Source of the DNA: Smithella sp.
GTDB lineage: Bacteria > Desulfobacterota > Syntrophia > Syntrophales > Smithellaceae
DNA: 60,355 nt
Direction of reading: 5' to 3'
Assembly (NCBI GenBank): GCA_012522275.1
Contig: JAAYKU010000182.1
Location: 1 to 60,355 of the forward strand
Shown one piece after another: positions 10,885 to 21,171 of the stretch (positions are counted from its first letter, which is position 1; every line of letters begins with the position of its first letter). The position numbers were made by a program, and so were the translations under genes. Under the pieces are notes generated by a model. It saw nothing but the letters and a program-made list of their open reading frames with translations, did not search any database and was not told the origin of the DNA.

Positions 10885-10928
10885 GGAAACGGTTTCATCC
10901 GGCATCCGCCGGACTAAAAAACCGTTCC
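10885..10928. repeat. Hairpin-forming dispersed intergenic repeat, copy A
   Basis: ggaaacggtttcatccggcatccgccggactaaaaaaccgttcc; 37/44 identical to 50648-50691; imperfect palindrome. Confidence 0.7.
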
Positions 10929-11014
10929 CTGACTTCTATTGACAATCCACTTCCTGCCTGCGGATGTTTACGAAACCGCCTTAATTTGCCCTTAGTGACC
11001 GGTTACCGGGCCTT

Positions 11015-12196
11015 TCACACGCATTCACGTATGGCAGCGGCAAACCCCTCCATGGAGCCGGCAATGACCTTATCGTCAACACAATAGGCAATGCGGAAGT
11101 ACCCCGGTGCGCCGAAGCCGCTGCCCGGAACAGCCAGAATATTCTGCTCAATAAGTTTTTCGGTGAATTTTACGTCATCCGCAAGCGGGCTTTTGACAAA
11201 AAGGTAAAAAGCGCCCTGCGGCAACGCAAACTGATAACCTGCTTTCGACAGCCCCCCGCACAGCAGATCCCGTTTTTTCTGATATACTTCGACATCTACT
11301 TTAGTATCCTGCAGCCTGGCAATGACCCGTTGCATCAGAGCCGGCGCGTTGACAAAGCCGGAAATGCGCGTGCACAAAATTATGGCGTCGATCAGATCAC
11401 TAGACTCATCGATGGCGGGGTTGACGGCGATGTAGCCGATTCTCTCTCCCGGCACGGACAGCGTTTTGGAATAAGAATAGGCCAGGATACTGTCGGGGTA
11501 TGCTTTTAAAACGCTGGGCACTTTGATTCCGTCGAAGACTATTTCGGCATACGGCTCATCAGAAATAAGATAGATGGTTTTCCCGTATTCCCTTCCCTTT
11601 TGGGCAAGCAGCTTCGCCAGCGCGGTTATTTCATTCTCTGCGTACACCCTGCCTGTCGGGTTGTTGGGCGAGTTGATGATCACGGCTTTTGTCCTGCCGG
11701 TGATTGCACCGGCCATAGATGAAATGTCGAGCGAAAAATCTTCAGCCGTTTTTGCTTTTGTGAGCACACCGCCGTAATTTTCGACATAAAACGCGTACTC
11801 CACAAAATACGGCACAGGCACGACCACTTCGTCGCCCGGGTCGAGTAGGGCCTTGAGGATGACATTGAGCGCGCCGCCCGCCCCGCAGGACATGACGATG
11901 TGCCCGGCCTCCATCTTGAGGCCTGTTGTTTTGCTTATCTTGTCCGCCACTGCCTGCCTGACTTCGGCAATCCCCGCATTAGGCGGGTAGCCGTGCTTAA
12001 AGGGAATTTCCTCGCGGATAAGACCGATAAGCTCGTTTTTGAATGCCTCAGGGGGAGGCAGATTGGGATTGCCGAGGCTGAAGTCGTAAACCTTGTCCGC
12101 CCCGAACTTCTTTTTCAGTTCGACCCCCTGTTCGAACATTCTGCGGATCATGGAAGACTGAGAAATGGATGCCTTGATTTTTTTGGATATCGCCAT
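11015..12196 (-). CDS. PLP-dependent aminotransferase, class I/II
   Basis: INSPNNPTGRVY and SYSKTLSVPGERIGYIAV (PLP lysine region). Confidence 0.9.
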   Translation of the reverse strand: MAISKKIKASISQSSMIRRMFEQGVELKKKFGADKVYDFSLGNPNLPPPEAFKNELIGLIREEIPFKHGYPPNAGIAEVRQAVADKISKTTGLKMEAGHIVMSCGAGGALNVILKALLDPGDEVVVPVPYFVEYAFYVENYGGVLTKAKTAEDFSLDISSMAGAITGRTKAVIINSPNNPTGRVYAENEITALAKLLAQKGREYGKTIYLISDEPYAEIVFDGIKVPSVLKAYPDSILAYSYSKTLSVPGERIGYIAVNPAIDESSDLIDAIILCTRISGFVNAPALMQRVIARLQDTKVDVEVYQKKRDLLCGGLSKAGYQFALPQGAFYLFVKSPLADDVKFTEKLIEQNILAVPGSGFGAPGYFRIAYCVDDKVIAGSMEGFAAAIRECV

Positions 12197-12242
12197 AACA
12201 GGCTCCCTGCCGGCAGCGCAATCACCGGCCTTGGTGAAGTTT

Positions 12243-12905
12243 TTAAAAATTGTTTTTTAAATATTCCGTGACCGTGCTGAAATTTTTAAAAGGATGGTAC
12301 TGCGTCCGGCCCTCTTCCCCGCATTTCTTTAAAAGTACATCTTTTGCAAAAACCACGTCCGCATATCTTGAAGGACAGACATCGGATTGGCCGTTGCCGA
12401 CATAGATAATTTTATCATACAAAAGGCGATGCTCATGCAGAATTTTATTTTTGCATGTACCGCAGCGGCCGCACAAGTGGTTCAGCTCGGGGAAATGAAA
12501 CGTAAGTGAATCCCCGGGAGCGAATGCTATACGGTTCGAGAATGACTCAATTTCGCCGAGGCGGTGTTTTTCCATGATCGTACGGATGTAAAAATCAAGG
12601 CCGTCGGAAACGATCTTCACATCCACCTTCTTTTTCTTCGCCAGGCGGTAAAAACCGGCAAAGGACGGGTCGATGCCGGAGTGCTTCAAAACAAAGGATT
12701 TCAGGCTTTCCCTGCCGGCGGCCATCAGCGGCGCTATCCTTAAGTAGGCCTGTCTGGAGCCGGTGTCGTCCGGAACGCATTTTGCACAGGAACCGGCCGG
12801 ACTTTTCAGCATAAAGTGCTTTAAAACCAGCTTCCCGACATCTTTAATAGAAATCGTTCCGTCAAAGTCACACAGAAACAGCGCCGCTTTTTGTTGAAGG
12901 TGCAT
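12243..12905 (-). CDS. HAD-IB family phosphatase, MtnX-like
   Basis: FLCDFDGTISIKDVG HAD motif I, KIVSDGLDFYI motif II, YVGNGQSDVCPSRYADVVFA motif IV. Confidence 0.8.
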   Translation of the reverse strand: MHLQQKAALFLCDFDGTISIKDVGKLVLKHFMLKSPAGSCAKCVPDDTGSRQAYLRIAPLMAAGRESLKSFVLKHSGIDPSFAGFYRLAKKKKVDVKIVSDGLDFYIRTIMEKHRLGEIESFSNRIAFAPGDSLTFHFPELNHLCGRCGTCKNKILHEHRLLYDKIIYVGNGQSDVCPSRYADVVFAKDVLLKKCGEEGRTQYHPFKNFSTVTEYLKNNF

Positions 12906-12926
12906 CAGAAATCTGCGGCCTTCCCG

Positions 12927-13244
12927 TCAGCGCTTTCGGCGCTTCACTAAAACATAGGCACCCAGCAATATCACCACAACAGGTAAAACAAACTGGGAAT
13001 ACCGGTACAGATCGAATCCGTAAAACTCGATGAACAGGAAAACCACACCGACCATCGCGATGAACCAGCCTTCGATGGCTTTCAAGCTGTAGATCAGTGT
13101 GCTGACACCGATCACAATCAGAAGAACAGGCCAGGTCTTTGCGAAACTGCAGCTGGTGGTTTTGCTCAGAAAGATCAGCACCCCCAGTGTAATTAAAATC
13201 AGTCCGCCGGTAATAATATTTCGTTTTTCATTTGACATAAACAA
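12927..13244 (-). CDS. Small membrane protein, LiaI/LiaF-like TM region (DUF5668-like)
   Basis: GLILITLGVLIFLSK...TWPVLLIVIGVSTLIYS hydrophobic repeats. Confidence 0.6.
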   Translation of the reverse strand: MFMSNEKRNIITGGLILITLGVLIFLSKTTSCSFAKTWPVLLIVIGVSTLIYSLKAIEGWFIAMVGVVFLFIEFYGFDLYRYSQFVLPVVVILLGAYVLVKRRKR

Positions 13245-13295
13245 TCTCCTTTATGATTTTTTAGCTGTTATCAAAATGAATCCCGACCTTAAAAA

Positions 13296-14057
13296 TTACT
13301 TTTCCATCAGTTTCAAAAACGGCTTGAACAAATCGATTGGTATGGGAAAGACAGTGGTGGAGTTGTTTTCCGATGCGATCTGGTTTAGCGTCTGCAGATA
13401 ACGAAGCTGCAGCGACATGGGCCGTGTCTCCATGAGCGCCGCCGCGTCGATCAACCTTTGGGCGGCCTGATACTCGCCTTCCGCGTTGATCACTTTGGCG
13501 CGTCTTTCACGTTCCGCTTCCGCCTGCTTGGCCATGGCGCGCTTCATCTCTTCAGGCAGGTCGATGTGCTTGACCTCCACCAGAGACACTTTAATGCCCC
13601 ATGGGTCTGTGCTGCGGTCGAGAATTTCCTGAAGGTGCAAATTGATTTTTTCCCTCTCTGAGAGCAGCTCATCGAGCTCCACCTGGCCACACACGCTGCG
13701 CAGCGTCGTTTGCGCCAGCTGAGAGGTGGCAAACAGGTAATTTTCAACATTGACCACTGCGTCATTGGCGTTGAGAACACGGAAATAAACAACTGCATTG
13801 ACTTTAATAGACACGTTGTCTTTAGTGATCACGTCCTGAGGAGGCACATCCATCGTGATGGTCCGCATATCGATCCTGACGATTTTATCGATGCCGGGAA
13901 TGATGATGATCAGGCCCGGCCCTTTGATATTGCGTACTCTGCCCAGACGAAAAAGAACCGCCCGTTCATATTCATTGAGCACCTTTATAGCTGAAACAAG
14001 AAACATGACCACCAGCACGACAATGACAATCAGGGGAATAGGTAGCGTACTTACCAT
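13296..14057 (-). CDS. Slipin (stomatin/SPFH) family protein
   Basis: [45 protein letters not shown] signature. Confidence 0.92.
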   Translation of the reverse strand: MVSTLPIPLIVIVVLVVMFLVSAIKVLNEYERAVLFRLGRVRNIKGPGLIIIIPGIDKIVRIDMRTITMDVPPQDVITKDNVSIKVNAVVYFRVLNANDAVVNVENYLFATSQLAQTTLRSVCGQVELDELLSEREKINLHLQEILDRSTDPWGIKVSLVEVKHIDLPEEMKRAMAKQAEAERERRAKVINAEGEYQAAQRLIDAAALMETRPMSLQLRYLQTLNQIASENNSTTVFPIPIDLFKPFLKLMEK

Positions 14058-14084
14058 AACAAGCCTCCTTAATATTCAATATGT

Positions 14085-15389
14085 TCAATTTTTTTCTTTA
14101 ACTTCTTCGACGGCCAGATTCAATCCTTCCACGGCTTTGACTCTGACTTTCGCACCTTTGGGGATAAACTCTGCACTTTTTGCCGTCCAGTATTCGCCCT
14201 GGAAAAACACCTTTCCCTCGCCGTCAATGGCGGTTGCGGCTTCGCCCATGCCGCCTTCCATCGATTCCGACCCTGAATAATGTCTGCGCATCTGCGCTTT
14301 CACCGCCAGCCAGATCACGACGATGAAGAAAAGGGAGGCAAGACCAACTGCCGGTATCAGCACCTGCAAAGAGATACGCAGCGCCGGCTCCGGTGTGTCA
14401 AAAAGCATAAAGGAACCCAGCCCCAGAGATACGACCCCGGCTACAGCCAGCATACCGTGACTCATAACTTTTATCTCCGCAATAAACAAAATTATGCTGA
14501 ACAAAATCAGCAAAACCCCCGTATAGCTCACCGGCAGCGTGGAAAGACCGTAAAAAGCCAGCAAAAGAGAGATGCCCCCCACTACCCCCGGCAAAATTGC
14601 GCCCGGTGTGGAAAACTCGAAGTACAGACCCGCCAGGCCGATGAGCAAAAGAAGATAGGCGATATTCGGATTGGAAATGGCGGCCAGTATCCCCTGCCTC
14701 ATCCCGGGTTTTTTGGTATCCGTTACGGCATGCGCCGCCGATATCTTTTTTTTGGTTCCGGCAACCGTAACTTCCCTTTGGTCTATGGCGGCCAGAAGCT
14801 TTTCGATATCCGGGGCAACCACATCGATCACCCGCAGCTTCAGCGCCTCGTCCGCCGTGATAGACTCACTTTTGCGCACCGCCTTTTCCGCCCATTCTTC
14901 GCTGCGCCCCCTGGTTTTTGCTATGGAACGGGCATATGCCGCGGCGTCATTTTCCATTTTTTCGGACATCGTCTTATCCATTTCACCTGAGCCCCCGATG
15001 CCGATGGCCACGGGGTGCGCCGCACCGATATTGGTGCCCGGCGCCATGGCCGCGATATGCGCCGCCTGGGTGATAATGACGCCTGCCGATGCGGCGCGTG
15101 CGCCGGAAGGAGAGACATAAACGATGACCGGCAGGGGCGCGTTGAGGATACTTTTAGCAATGTCGCGCATGGCGGTATCCAGACCGCCGGGGGTGTCCAG
15201 CAGAATAATCAGTCCCTCCGCTCCTTCTTTTTGCGCTTCTTCAATACTGTCGGCGACATATTTTGCCGAAGGGGATGTAATCACCCCTTCGAGGCTGATC
15301 ACCTTGAACACGGGCCTTGGGCTGTCCGCTCCCGCGATCCCCGCGGCCAGGACAACGGCCATCAACAAAAGGCAGATTTTTTTTAACAT
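14085..15389 (-). CDS. NfeD-family membrane-bound ClpP-class serine protease
   Basis: LLDTPGGLDTAMRDI, SPSGARAASAGVIIT catalytic region, C-terminal OB-fold; adjacent to slipin as is usual. Confidence 0.92.
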   Translation of the reverse strand: MLKKICLLLMAVVLAAGIAGADSPRPVFKVISLEGVITSPSAKYVADSIEEAQKEGAEGLIILLDTPGGLDTAMRDIAKSILNAPLPVIVYVSPSGARAASAGVIITQAAHIAAMAPGTNIGAAHPVAIGIGGSGEMDKTMSEKMENDAAAYARSIAKTRGRSEEWAEKAVRKSESITADEALKLRVIDVVAPDIEKLLAAIDQREVTVAGTKKKISAAHAVTDTKKPGMRQGILAAISNPNIAYLLLLIGLAGLYFEFSTPGAILPGVVGGISLLLAFYGLSTLPVSYTGVLLILFSIILFIAEIKVMSHGMLAVAGVVSLGLGSFMLFDTPEPALRISLQVLIPAVGLASLFFIVVIWLAVKAQMRRHYSGSESMEGGMGEAATAIDGEGKVFFQGEYWTAKSAEFIPKGAKVRVKAVEGLNLAVEEVKEKN

Positions 15390-15412
15390 AAGCAGCGCCT
15401 CATATCACACAG

Positions 15413-16144
15413 CTACAGTATCGGCAGACCGATCTCGTTCATCATCATCTGAACATCTTCCCAGACCTGTTTTTTCGCGGGCGGGTTCCTCAAAAGATAA
15501 GCCGGATGATAGGTCGGTAAAAGCCTGATCCCTTCATAGTCCTGAAAGCGTCCACGCAGTGCAGTAATCGGGGTTTCCGTTTTTAAAAGCACCTGTGCCG
15601 CAAATTTACCCAGGGCGCAAATCACTTGCGGCCTGATCAACTGCAACTGTTGTTTTAAAAACGGCTCGCATTGGCTGATTTCTTCCGTCGAGGGGTTACG
15701 GTTGCCCGGCGGCCGACATTTGAGGATATTGCAGATATAGACATCCTCACGTCTGAGCCTCATTCCCTTGACGATGATGTCGGTAAGCAACTGGCCGGCG
15801 CGACCGACAAAAGGCCGTCCCTGAACGTCCTCATCCGCGCCCGGCGCCTCGCCGACAAAAACGATCTTTGCCTGTACGGCGCCCTCTCCGAAAACGATAT
15901 TTTTTCTGGTTTTGTGCAGTCCGCAGCGCCGGCAGTTCAATACCTCCCGGCAAAGGTCGCCCATGGAAGTTTCTTTATCCGCGTCCGGGGTATTATGATG
16001 CTCTTTTCGTGCCGCCGGTCTTTCACCGTCCACATAAACGTACATGTCTTGTGCACTGATCACCTGCTCCTTAACCGATTTGATAAGATCGAGCAATTCA
16101 TCCCGTGGGCTGCCGCCGGAAGGCTCGCGCAAAGATTGAGTCAT
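15413..16144 (-). CDS. Uracil-DNA glycosylase, type 4/5 family (Fe-S)
   Basis: VFVGEAPGADEDVQGRPFVGRAGQLL, CRRCGLHKTR, TYHPAYLLRNP. Confidence 0.92.
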   Translation of the reverse strand: MTQSLREPSGGSPRDELLDLIKSVKEQVISAQDMYVYVDGERPAARKEHHNTPDADKETSMGDLCREVLNCRRCGLHKTRKNIVFGEGAVQAKIVFVGEAPGADEDVQGRPFVGRAGQLLTDIIVKGMRLRREDVYICNILKCRPPGNRNPSTEEISQCEPFLKQQLQLIRPQVICALGKFAAQVLLKTETPITALRGRFQDYEGIRLLPTYHPAYLLRNPPAKKQVWEDVQMMMNEIGLPIL

Positions 16145-17355
16145 TTCTTCCCGACCGGGCCTTTCTTTTTCTTCAGTGTTTTTACATGATCCAGAATACG
16201 GTGAGCCGTCTCGATCTTCGTCATTTTATCGAGCCTGAGCATTTTGCCGCTTTTGTCGATGATGGTGACGACATTGGTGTCTGTTTGAAAACCGGCCCCT
16301 TCTTCACGCAGACTATTGGCGACAATCATGTCCATGTTTTTTTGTGTAAGCTTACGCCGTGCGTGGGCCAGCAGATCCTGGGTTTCCATGGCAAACCCGA
16401 CCACAATGCCTTTATGTTTTTTAGCGCCGATGGCGGCGATAATATCAGGGTTGGGCGCCAGACTGATGCCGGCAAGTCCTTTGTTTTTTTTAATTTTTTC
16501 ATCAGACACGGATTTTGGGCGATAGTCGGCCACCGCTGCGGCCTTGATGATCAACGTTGCTTTCGCGTAGCGTTCCATCACCGCTTCATACATCTGCAAG
16601 GCCGTGCGCACGAAAATGATTTCATCCACCTGTGGAGCGGCCAGAGTACAGGGACCGGAAATCAGCGTCACGCGTGCTCCGCGATGGTGCGCGGCGGCGG
16701 CCAGCGCGTATCCCATCTTGCCGGATGAAAGATTCGTAATGTAGCGCACGGGGTCAAGCGGTTCCTGCGTGGGGCCGGCTGTGACCAATACCTGCTCGCC
16801 TGCAAAATCCTTGGGCGACAAAAGCGATTCGATCGCGTCCATGATCACAGGTATGTCCGGCAGTCGTCCGGCCCCGGAAGTTTTACAGGCCAGCTCGCCT
16901 GTCGCGCTTTCCATTACCTCGTAACCATGGTGGCGTAGTTTTTTGATGTTGTCTTGCACTATGGGATTGGCGAGCATTTTGTCGTTCATGGCCGGACAAA
17001 TCAGTGTCGGTCTGTCTTGCGCCATCAGGGTTGTCGTCAAAAGATCATCGGCGATGCCCGAGGCCAGTTTTCCAATGAGATTGCCTGTTGCCGGGGCCAC
17101 CACAAACGCGTCGGCAAAATCCGCAAGCGAGATATGAGCCATGTCAAATTCACCGGCCGGGGAAAACATATCAGTATAAACAGGCCCCTGCGAAAGGGTC
17201 TGCATGGTCAAAGGCGTGATGAACTTCGTCGCGCTTTTTGTCATGATGACCCGGACCTGCGCGCCGGCCTTAATCAGCCCACGCGTCAGCTCCGCAGCCT
17301 TGTAGGCGGCGATGCCTCCGGTAATTCCCAGAACAATTTTTTTATCTTTCAGCAT
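16141..17355 (-). CDS. coaBC: Bifunctional phosphopantothenoylcysteine decarboxylase / phosphopantothenate-cysteine ligase
   Basis: MLKDKKIVLGITGGIAAYKAAELTRGL start at 17355; the ORF track start at 17655 is an overextension; 4-bp overlap with the UDG gene. Confidence 0.93.
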   Translation of the reverse strand: MLKDKKIVLGITGGIAAYKAAELTRGLIKAGAQVRVIMTKSATKFITPLTMQTLSQGPVYTDMFSPAGEFDMAHISLADFADAFVVAPATGNLIGKLASGIADDLLTTTLMAQDRPTLICPAMNDKMLANPIVQDNIKKLRHHGYEVMESATGELACKTSGAGRLPDIPVIMDAIESLLSPKDFAGEQVLVTAGPTQEPLDPVRYITNLSSGKMGYALAAAAHHRGARVTLISGPCTLAAPQVDEIIFVRTALQMYEAVMERYAKATLIIKAAAVADYRPKSVSDEKIKKNKGLAGISLAPNPDIIAAIGAKKHKGIVVGFAMETQDLLAHARRKLTQKNMDMIVANSLREEGAGFQTDTNVVTIIDKSGKMLRLDKMTKIETAHRILDHVKTLKKKKGPVGKK

Positions 17356-17505
17356 GCACTTACATTGCCTTTGATTTTCGCGGAATATAACAATGTTTAT
17401 CAGCAATATCAAGGCATATGTCTTGGACGGCAATGCGATTTGGCTTGCATTGCGAACCATAAATGAATATGAGAGTCGCACTGAAAAAAACCCGCATAAA
17501 GGAGT

Positions 17506-18831
17506 ATGCTGATGAGAAAAGTTGGTCTTTACGTAACGCTTGCGATAGTCGTTGTTCTGGCTGCGACACTGGGATGGCTTTATTTTACAGATCGGCTGGA
17601 AAGAGAAAAACCGGTCATTAAACTGAATCAGGATATCTCCGCCATCGGCAGGCAAAAAGACATCGGAATTACTTTCACAGACCGCAAAAGCGGTCTGGCG
17701 AAACTGTCGGTTGAAATCATTCAGGATGAAAAATCATACCCGGTATCCAAAGAAACCATCGCCCGCCGGGGCGAGAGGGAAAAAATATTAAAGCTCACCG
17801 TCAACACAGAGGAATTAAAGCTGAAAAACGGTCCGGCCGTCATCCGGATGAGCGCGGCCGACCACTCTGTTTTCAAAAATGAAACGATCCTGGCTGCACA
17901 GGTCAAAATTGACACTGTCCCCCCGCAGATTTACATCCTCAACCCCGTCAACTATATAAACCAGGGGGGAACGGGATTCATCACTTACCGTACATCAAAG
18001 CCGGCCGCTCTTACAGGGGTTTATGTGGACGACATTTTTTTTCAGGGCTACACCACGCTGATCAACAACAGGCCCGTATCGAGCGTATATTTCGCTGTCG
18101 GCCCGGATTCATCGGGGGCAAAGACCAGGATAACTGTTTTCGTCCGGGATGATGCAGGTAATGAAACCACAAGTCTCCTGCCTTTTACGTTGAAACAAAA
18201 GAAATTTCGCTCCGACAAGGTCAATTTAAGCGACACGTTCTTGCAGAAAATCGTGCCTGAATTTCAGGCGACAAACTCTCACCTGCAGGGGAAAACACCA
18301 TCTGAAGTTTTTGCCTACGTCAACAGGCAGCTTCGCGAAGACAATGACAGGACCATTCGGCGGGTCTGCGCCAAATCCATCAACAAAAGGCTCTGGGATG
18401 GAGCCTTTCTGCGGATGCGCAACGCCAAACCTACAGCCTTGTTCGGCGACCGGCGCACCTATCTGGCAAACGGCGCGGCACTGGGCGATTCGGTGCATTT
18501 GGGCGTTGACCTGGCCTCGACCGCCGGCGCGCCCATTGAAGCCGCCAATAATGGAATCATCATCTTTGCCGGCCCCCTGGGGATATATGGAAATGCCGTC
18601 ATCATCGACCATGGTCAGGGGCTGTTCAGCCTGTACGGACACTTGTCCTCCATTGAAACAGAAGTCGGCGCACAGGTGCGTAAAGAGGAAAGGATCGGTT
18701 TTTCGGGACTTACCGGCCTGGCCGGCGGTGATCACCTGCATTTCAGTGTGATGATCGGCGGACATTTCGTCAATCCCGTGGAATGGTGGGATCCTCACTG
18801 GATTCAGGACAATGTTTTAGCAAAGATGTGA
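17506..18831 (+). CDS. M23 family metallopeptidase, membrane anchored
   Basis: HLGVDLASTAGAPIEAANNGIIIFAG...LYGHLSSIE...GGDHLHFSVM; SD AAAGGAG upstream. Confidence 0.9.
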   Translation: MLMRKVGLYVTLAIVVVLAATLGWLYFTDRLEREKPVIKLNQDISAIGRQKDIGITFTDRKSGLAKLSVEIIQDEKSYPVSKETIARRGEREKILKLTVNTEELKLKNGPAVIRMSAADHSVFKNETILAAQVKIDTVPPQIYILNPVNYINQGGTGFITYRTSKPAALTGVYVDDIFFQGYTTLINNRPVSSVYFAVGPDSSGAKTRITVFVRDDAGNETTSLLPFTLKQKKFRSDKVNLSDTFLQKIVPEFQATNSHLQGKTPSEVFAYVNRQLREDNDRTIRRVCAKSINKRLWDGAFLRMRNAKPTALFGDRRTYLANGAALGDSVHLGVDLASTAGAPIEAANNGIIIFAGPLGIYGNAVIIDHGQGLFSLYGHLSSIETEVGAQVRKEERIGFSGLTGLAGGDHLHFSVMIGGHFVNPVEWWDPHWIQDNVLAKM

Positions 18832-18857
18832 TGTCAGGACAGGTGCTGTGGGTGTCG

Positions 18858-19724
18858 TCAGCTTTTGCTGATATCCCGGTGGGTGGCGTGTACAACGTAT
18901 TTCATTTCCTGTAGGTGTGAGGTGAACTGATTGGCCATTACCACGGATCTGTGCCGTCCACCGGTGCACCCGACGGCGATATTGAGACGGACTTTTCCTT
19001 CTTTTGCATACAGGGGAATAAGAAAGTTCATCATATCCAGAGACCTCTTCAGAAATTCCTTGCTTTCCGGATTGTCCAGAACGTATTTTTCCACCGCTCC
19101 GTGATGACCGTTAAAACTCTTGAGACCTTCCACATAATACGGGTTGGGCAGAAATCTCACATCCATGACTATATCCGCATCGGCGGGCAGGCCGTAGCGG
19201 TATCCAAAAGATATCACACTTACAAACATCTTTTTCCGACTGGAAACAGAGTAATACTGCCGCTGAACTGCGTCTTTGAGTTGGTGGACGTTGGTCTGCG
19301 TGGTGTCTATGATCTTATCCGCCATCTGCCTGAGCGGTGAAAGTTTTTCCACCTCCTTGCGAATTCCGTCCATGATGGAGCTTTTCGCGGACAGCGGGTG
19401 GTTGCGCCTTGTTTCACTAAAACGACGCAGCAGAGATTCTTCGGTGGCCTCGAGAAAAAGGATTTCAATTTTGTATCCCTTTTCTTTTAGTCCTTTGAAG
19501 ATATTTTTATATTTATCGAGAAAGCTCTTCTGGCGCAAATCCATGACCATCGCCACCTTTTTTATCTCCGGCGAGGACTGGACGGTAAGGGAAAGCAGCT
19601 TCGGCAATAAAACAACCGGCAGGTTGTCCACGCAAAAAAAACCGACGTCTTCCAGCGCGCGAAGAGCCGTGCTTTTACCGGATCCGGACAAACCGGTAAT
19701 GATCACCACGCGAAGGTTTTTCAA
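18858..19724 (-). CDS. rapZ: RNase adapter protein RapZ (YvcJ family P-loop)
   Basis: [43 protein letters not shown]. Confidence 0.95.
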   Translation of the reverse strand: MKNLRVVIITGLSGSGKSTALRALEDVGFFCVDNLPVVLLPKLLSLTVQSSPEIKKVAMVMDLRQKSFLDKYKNIFKGLKEKGYKIEILFLEATEESLLRRFSETRRNHPLSAKSSIMDGIRKEVEKLSPLRQMADKIIDTTQTNVHQLKDAVQRQYYSVSSRKKMFVSVISFGYRYGLPADADIVMDVRFLPNPYYVEGLKSFNGHHGAVEKYVLDNPESKEFLKRSLDMMNFLIPLYAKEGKVRLNIAVGCTGGRHRSVVMANQFTSHLQEMKYVVHATHRDISKS

Positions 19725-19730
19725 TTGCTT

Positions 19731-20624
19731 TTACCTTTCAAGAGTTTGTAGTGCCCTGATTAACATATTTTTGTCAAAAAAACTACCGTCGGGAACGCGG
19801 ACACACACGCGCGGCAGAGATTTGCCCATAATAATTTTTCTGCCGGCGGAAAAGCCGCAAGCTTCATTACCGGCTTGTATCACATCTATAATGCCGCCCA
19901 ACTCAGCCTTCCTTCTTATTCGCGCATATTTTAATGCAGAGCCTACAGGAACAATACCTGTTTCAGACGTATGCAGGTAATCTCTGACACGGGGGTGTCC
20001 GCCGGCCCACAGGCGGCCTTCGCTGTTTTTTCTTATCACTACCGTGTCGTCAGCGATCCAGCAGCCTCCGGTGCGCATCAAATGCATAACGGCGGTTGTT
20101 TTTCCTATTCCGCTGGGCCCCGTGACAAGCACAGCTTTTCCCTGATGTCCGAAGGCAACTGCGTGCAATGTGATGCGGCCTTGGAATTTTTCCTGAATAA
20201 CCGCGCAAAGCCTGCCCTCCAGAGTGCTCTCATGGAGGGTCGAAAGCATCACCGGGAGACGATGGCGCAAAAACTCATTTTTAAGCTCATCAGAGGGCCC
20301 CTTACACCGGGCAAATATCACCGCTGCTGCTTTGGAGGAAGCGAGATTAAGAATATAATCCCGGCAGCGTGCCGGCTGGACAGACGCAAGCCTTTCGCGA
20401 ACCCGGGGGGACAAAATCACAATCGTGCCGATGTTGTGGCGCCCCCTTGTGATGTAATTTTGGGTTTTCACATGAGGCCCCACCACCTTGCCTTCCCAGC
20501 CCAAAGGAGCGTGAGTTTCGTAAATGCCCAGCATTATTAACCGGCCATGCAAAATTTTTTTGAGTGTTATTGAGCGGCAAAGCTGAGTGCTTGAATCAGG
20601 CCAGACAGGTTTCATCTTGCTCAA
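19731..20624 (-). CDS. hprK: Divergent HPr kinase/phosphorylase-like protein (start could be downstream, for example 20534)
   Basis: LHAVAFGHQGKAVLVTGPSGIGKTTAVMHLMRTGGCWIADD aligns with the HprK P-loop and ADD motif; lies between ptsN and rapZ. Confidence 0.65.
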   Translation of the reverse strand: MSKMKPVWPDSSTQLCRSITLKKILHGRLIMLGIYETHAPLGWEGKVVGPHVKTQNYITRGRHNIGTIVILSPRVRERLASVQPARCRDYILNLASSKAAAVIFARCKGPSDELKNEFLRHRLPVMLSTLHESTLEGRLCAVIQEKFQGRITLHAVAFGHQGKAVLVTGPSGIGKTTAVMHLMRTGGCWIADDTVVIRKNSEGRLWAGGHPRVRDYLHTSETGIVPVGSALKYARIRRKAELGGIIDVIQAGNEACGFSAGRKIIMGKSLPRVCVRVPDGSFFDKNMLIRALQTLER

Positions 20625-21063
20625 CGATCGCTTTATATAAATCGTTTCGGGTTTCAGCCTCGAGAAGTGTCTTGCGGAAATTGGGGGTTTTCAGCATTTT
20701 GGAAATCCGCGCCAGCGCCTTAAGGTGCTGTCCGGTAGAGCCTTCCGGCGCCAGCAGGAGAAAAAAAAGATGCACCGGCTTACCGTCGATGGCATCAAAG
20801 TCAATGCCCTTTTTGCTGCGCCCAAAAGCGACGACCAGCTCCTGCAGGTCGGATACTTTACCGTGTGGAATGGCCACTCCTTCTCCGATACCGGTCGATC
20901 CCAGCTTTTCCCGCTGCAGCAGCACATCAATTGCTTTAGCCGAATCGATCTTCAGACCGCTTTCGATCATCACCTCGATCAATTCCCCCAGCACATCTCT
21001 TTTGTTGCTGGAGGCAAGGCTCTCTACGAGAAATTCTGTTTTGAATATCTGATCCAGTCGCAT
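20596..21063 (-). CDS. ptsN: PTS IIA-like nitrogen regulatory protein
   Basis: GIGEGVAIPHGKV active-site His, HLFFLLLAPEGSTGQHLKALARIS. Confidence 0.93.
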   Translation of the reverse strand: MRLDQIFKTEFLVESLASSNKRDVLGELIEVMIESGLKIDSAKAIDVLLQREKLGSTGIGEGVAIPHGKVSDLQELVVAFGRSKKGIDFDAIDGKPVHLFFLLLAPEGSTGQHLKALARISKMLKTPNFRKTLLEAETRNDLYKAIVEQDETCLA

Positions 21064-21101
21064 GCCAAGCCTGACCCTGAAATTTGAAACTGTTCAATAA
21101 A

Positions 21102-21133
21102 ATTCTATCCACATCATCTGATGTGGATAGAAT
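21102..21133. other. 15-bp perfect inverted repeat with 2-nt loop in the hpf-ptsN intergenic region
   Basis: attctatccacatca tc tgatgtggatagaat; on the minus strand followed by TTTATTG. Confidence 0.85.
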
Positions 21134-21171
21134 ACTTAAAATCTATGCAACCGCAGAAAAATAGCGGTAAG

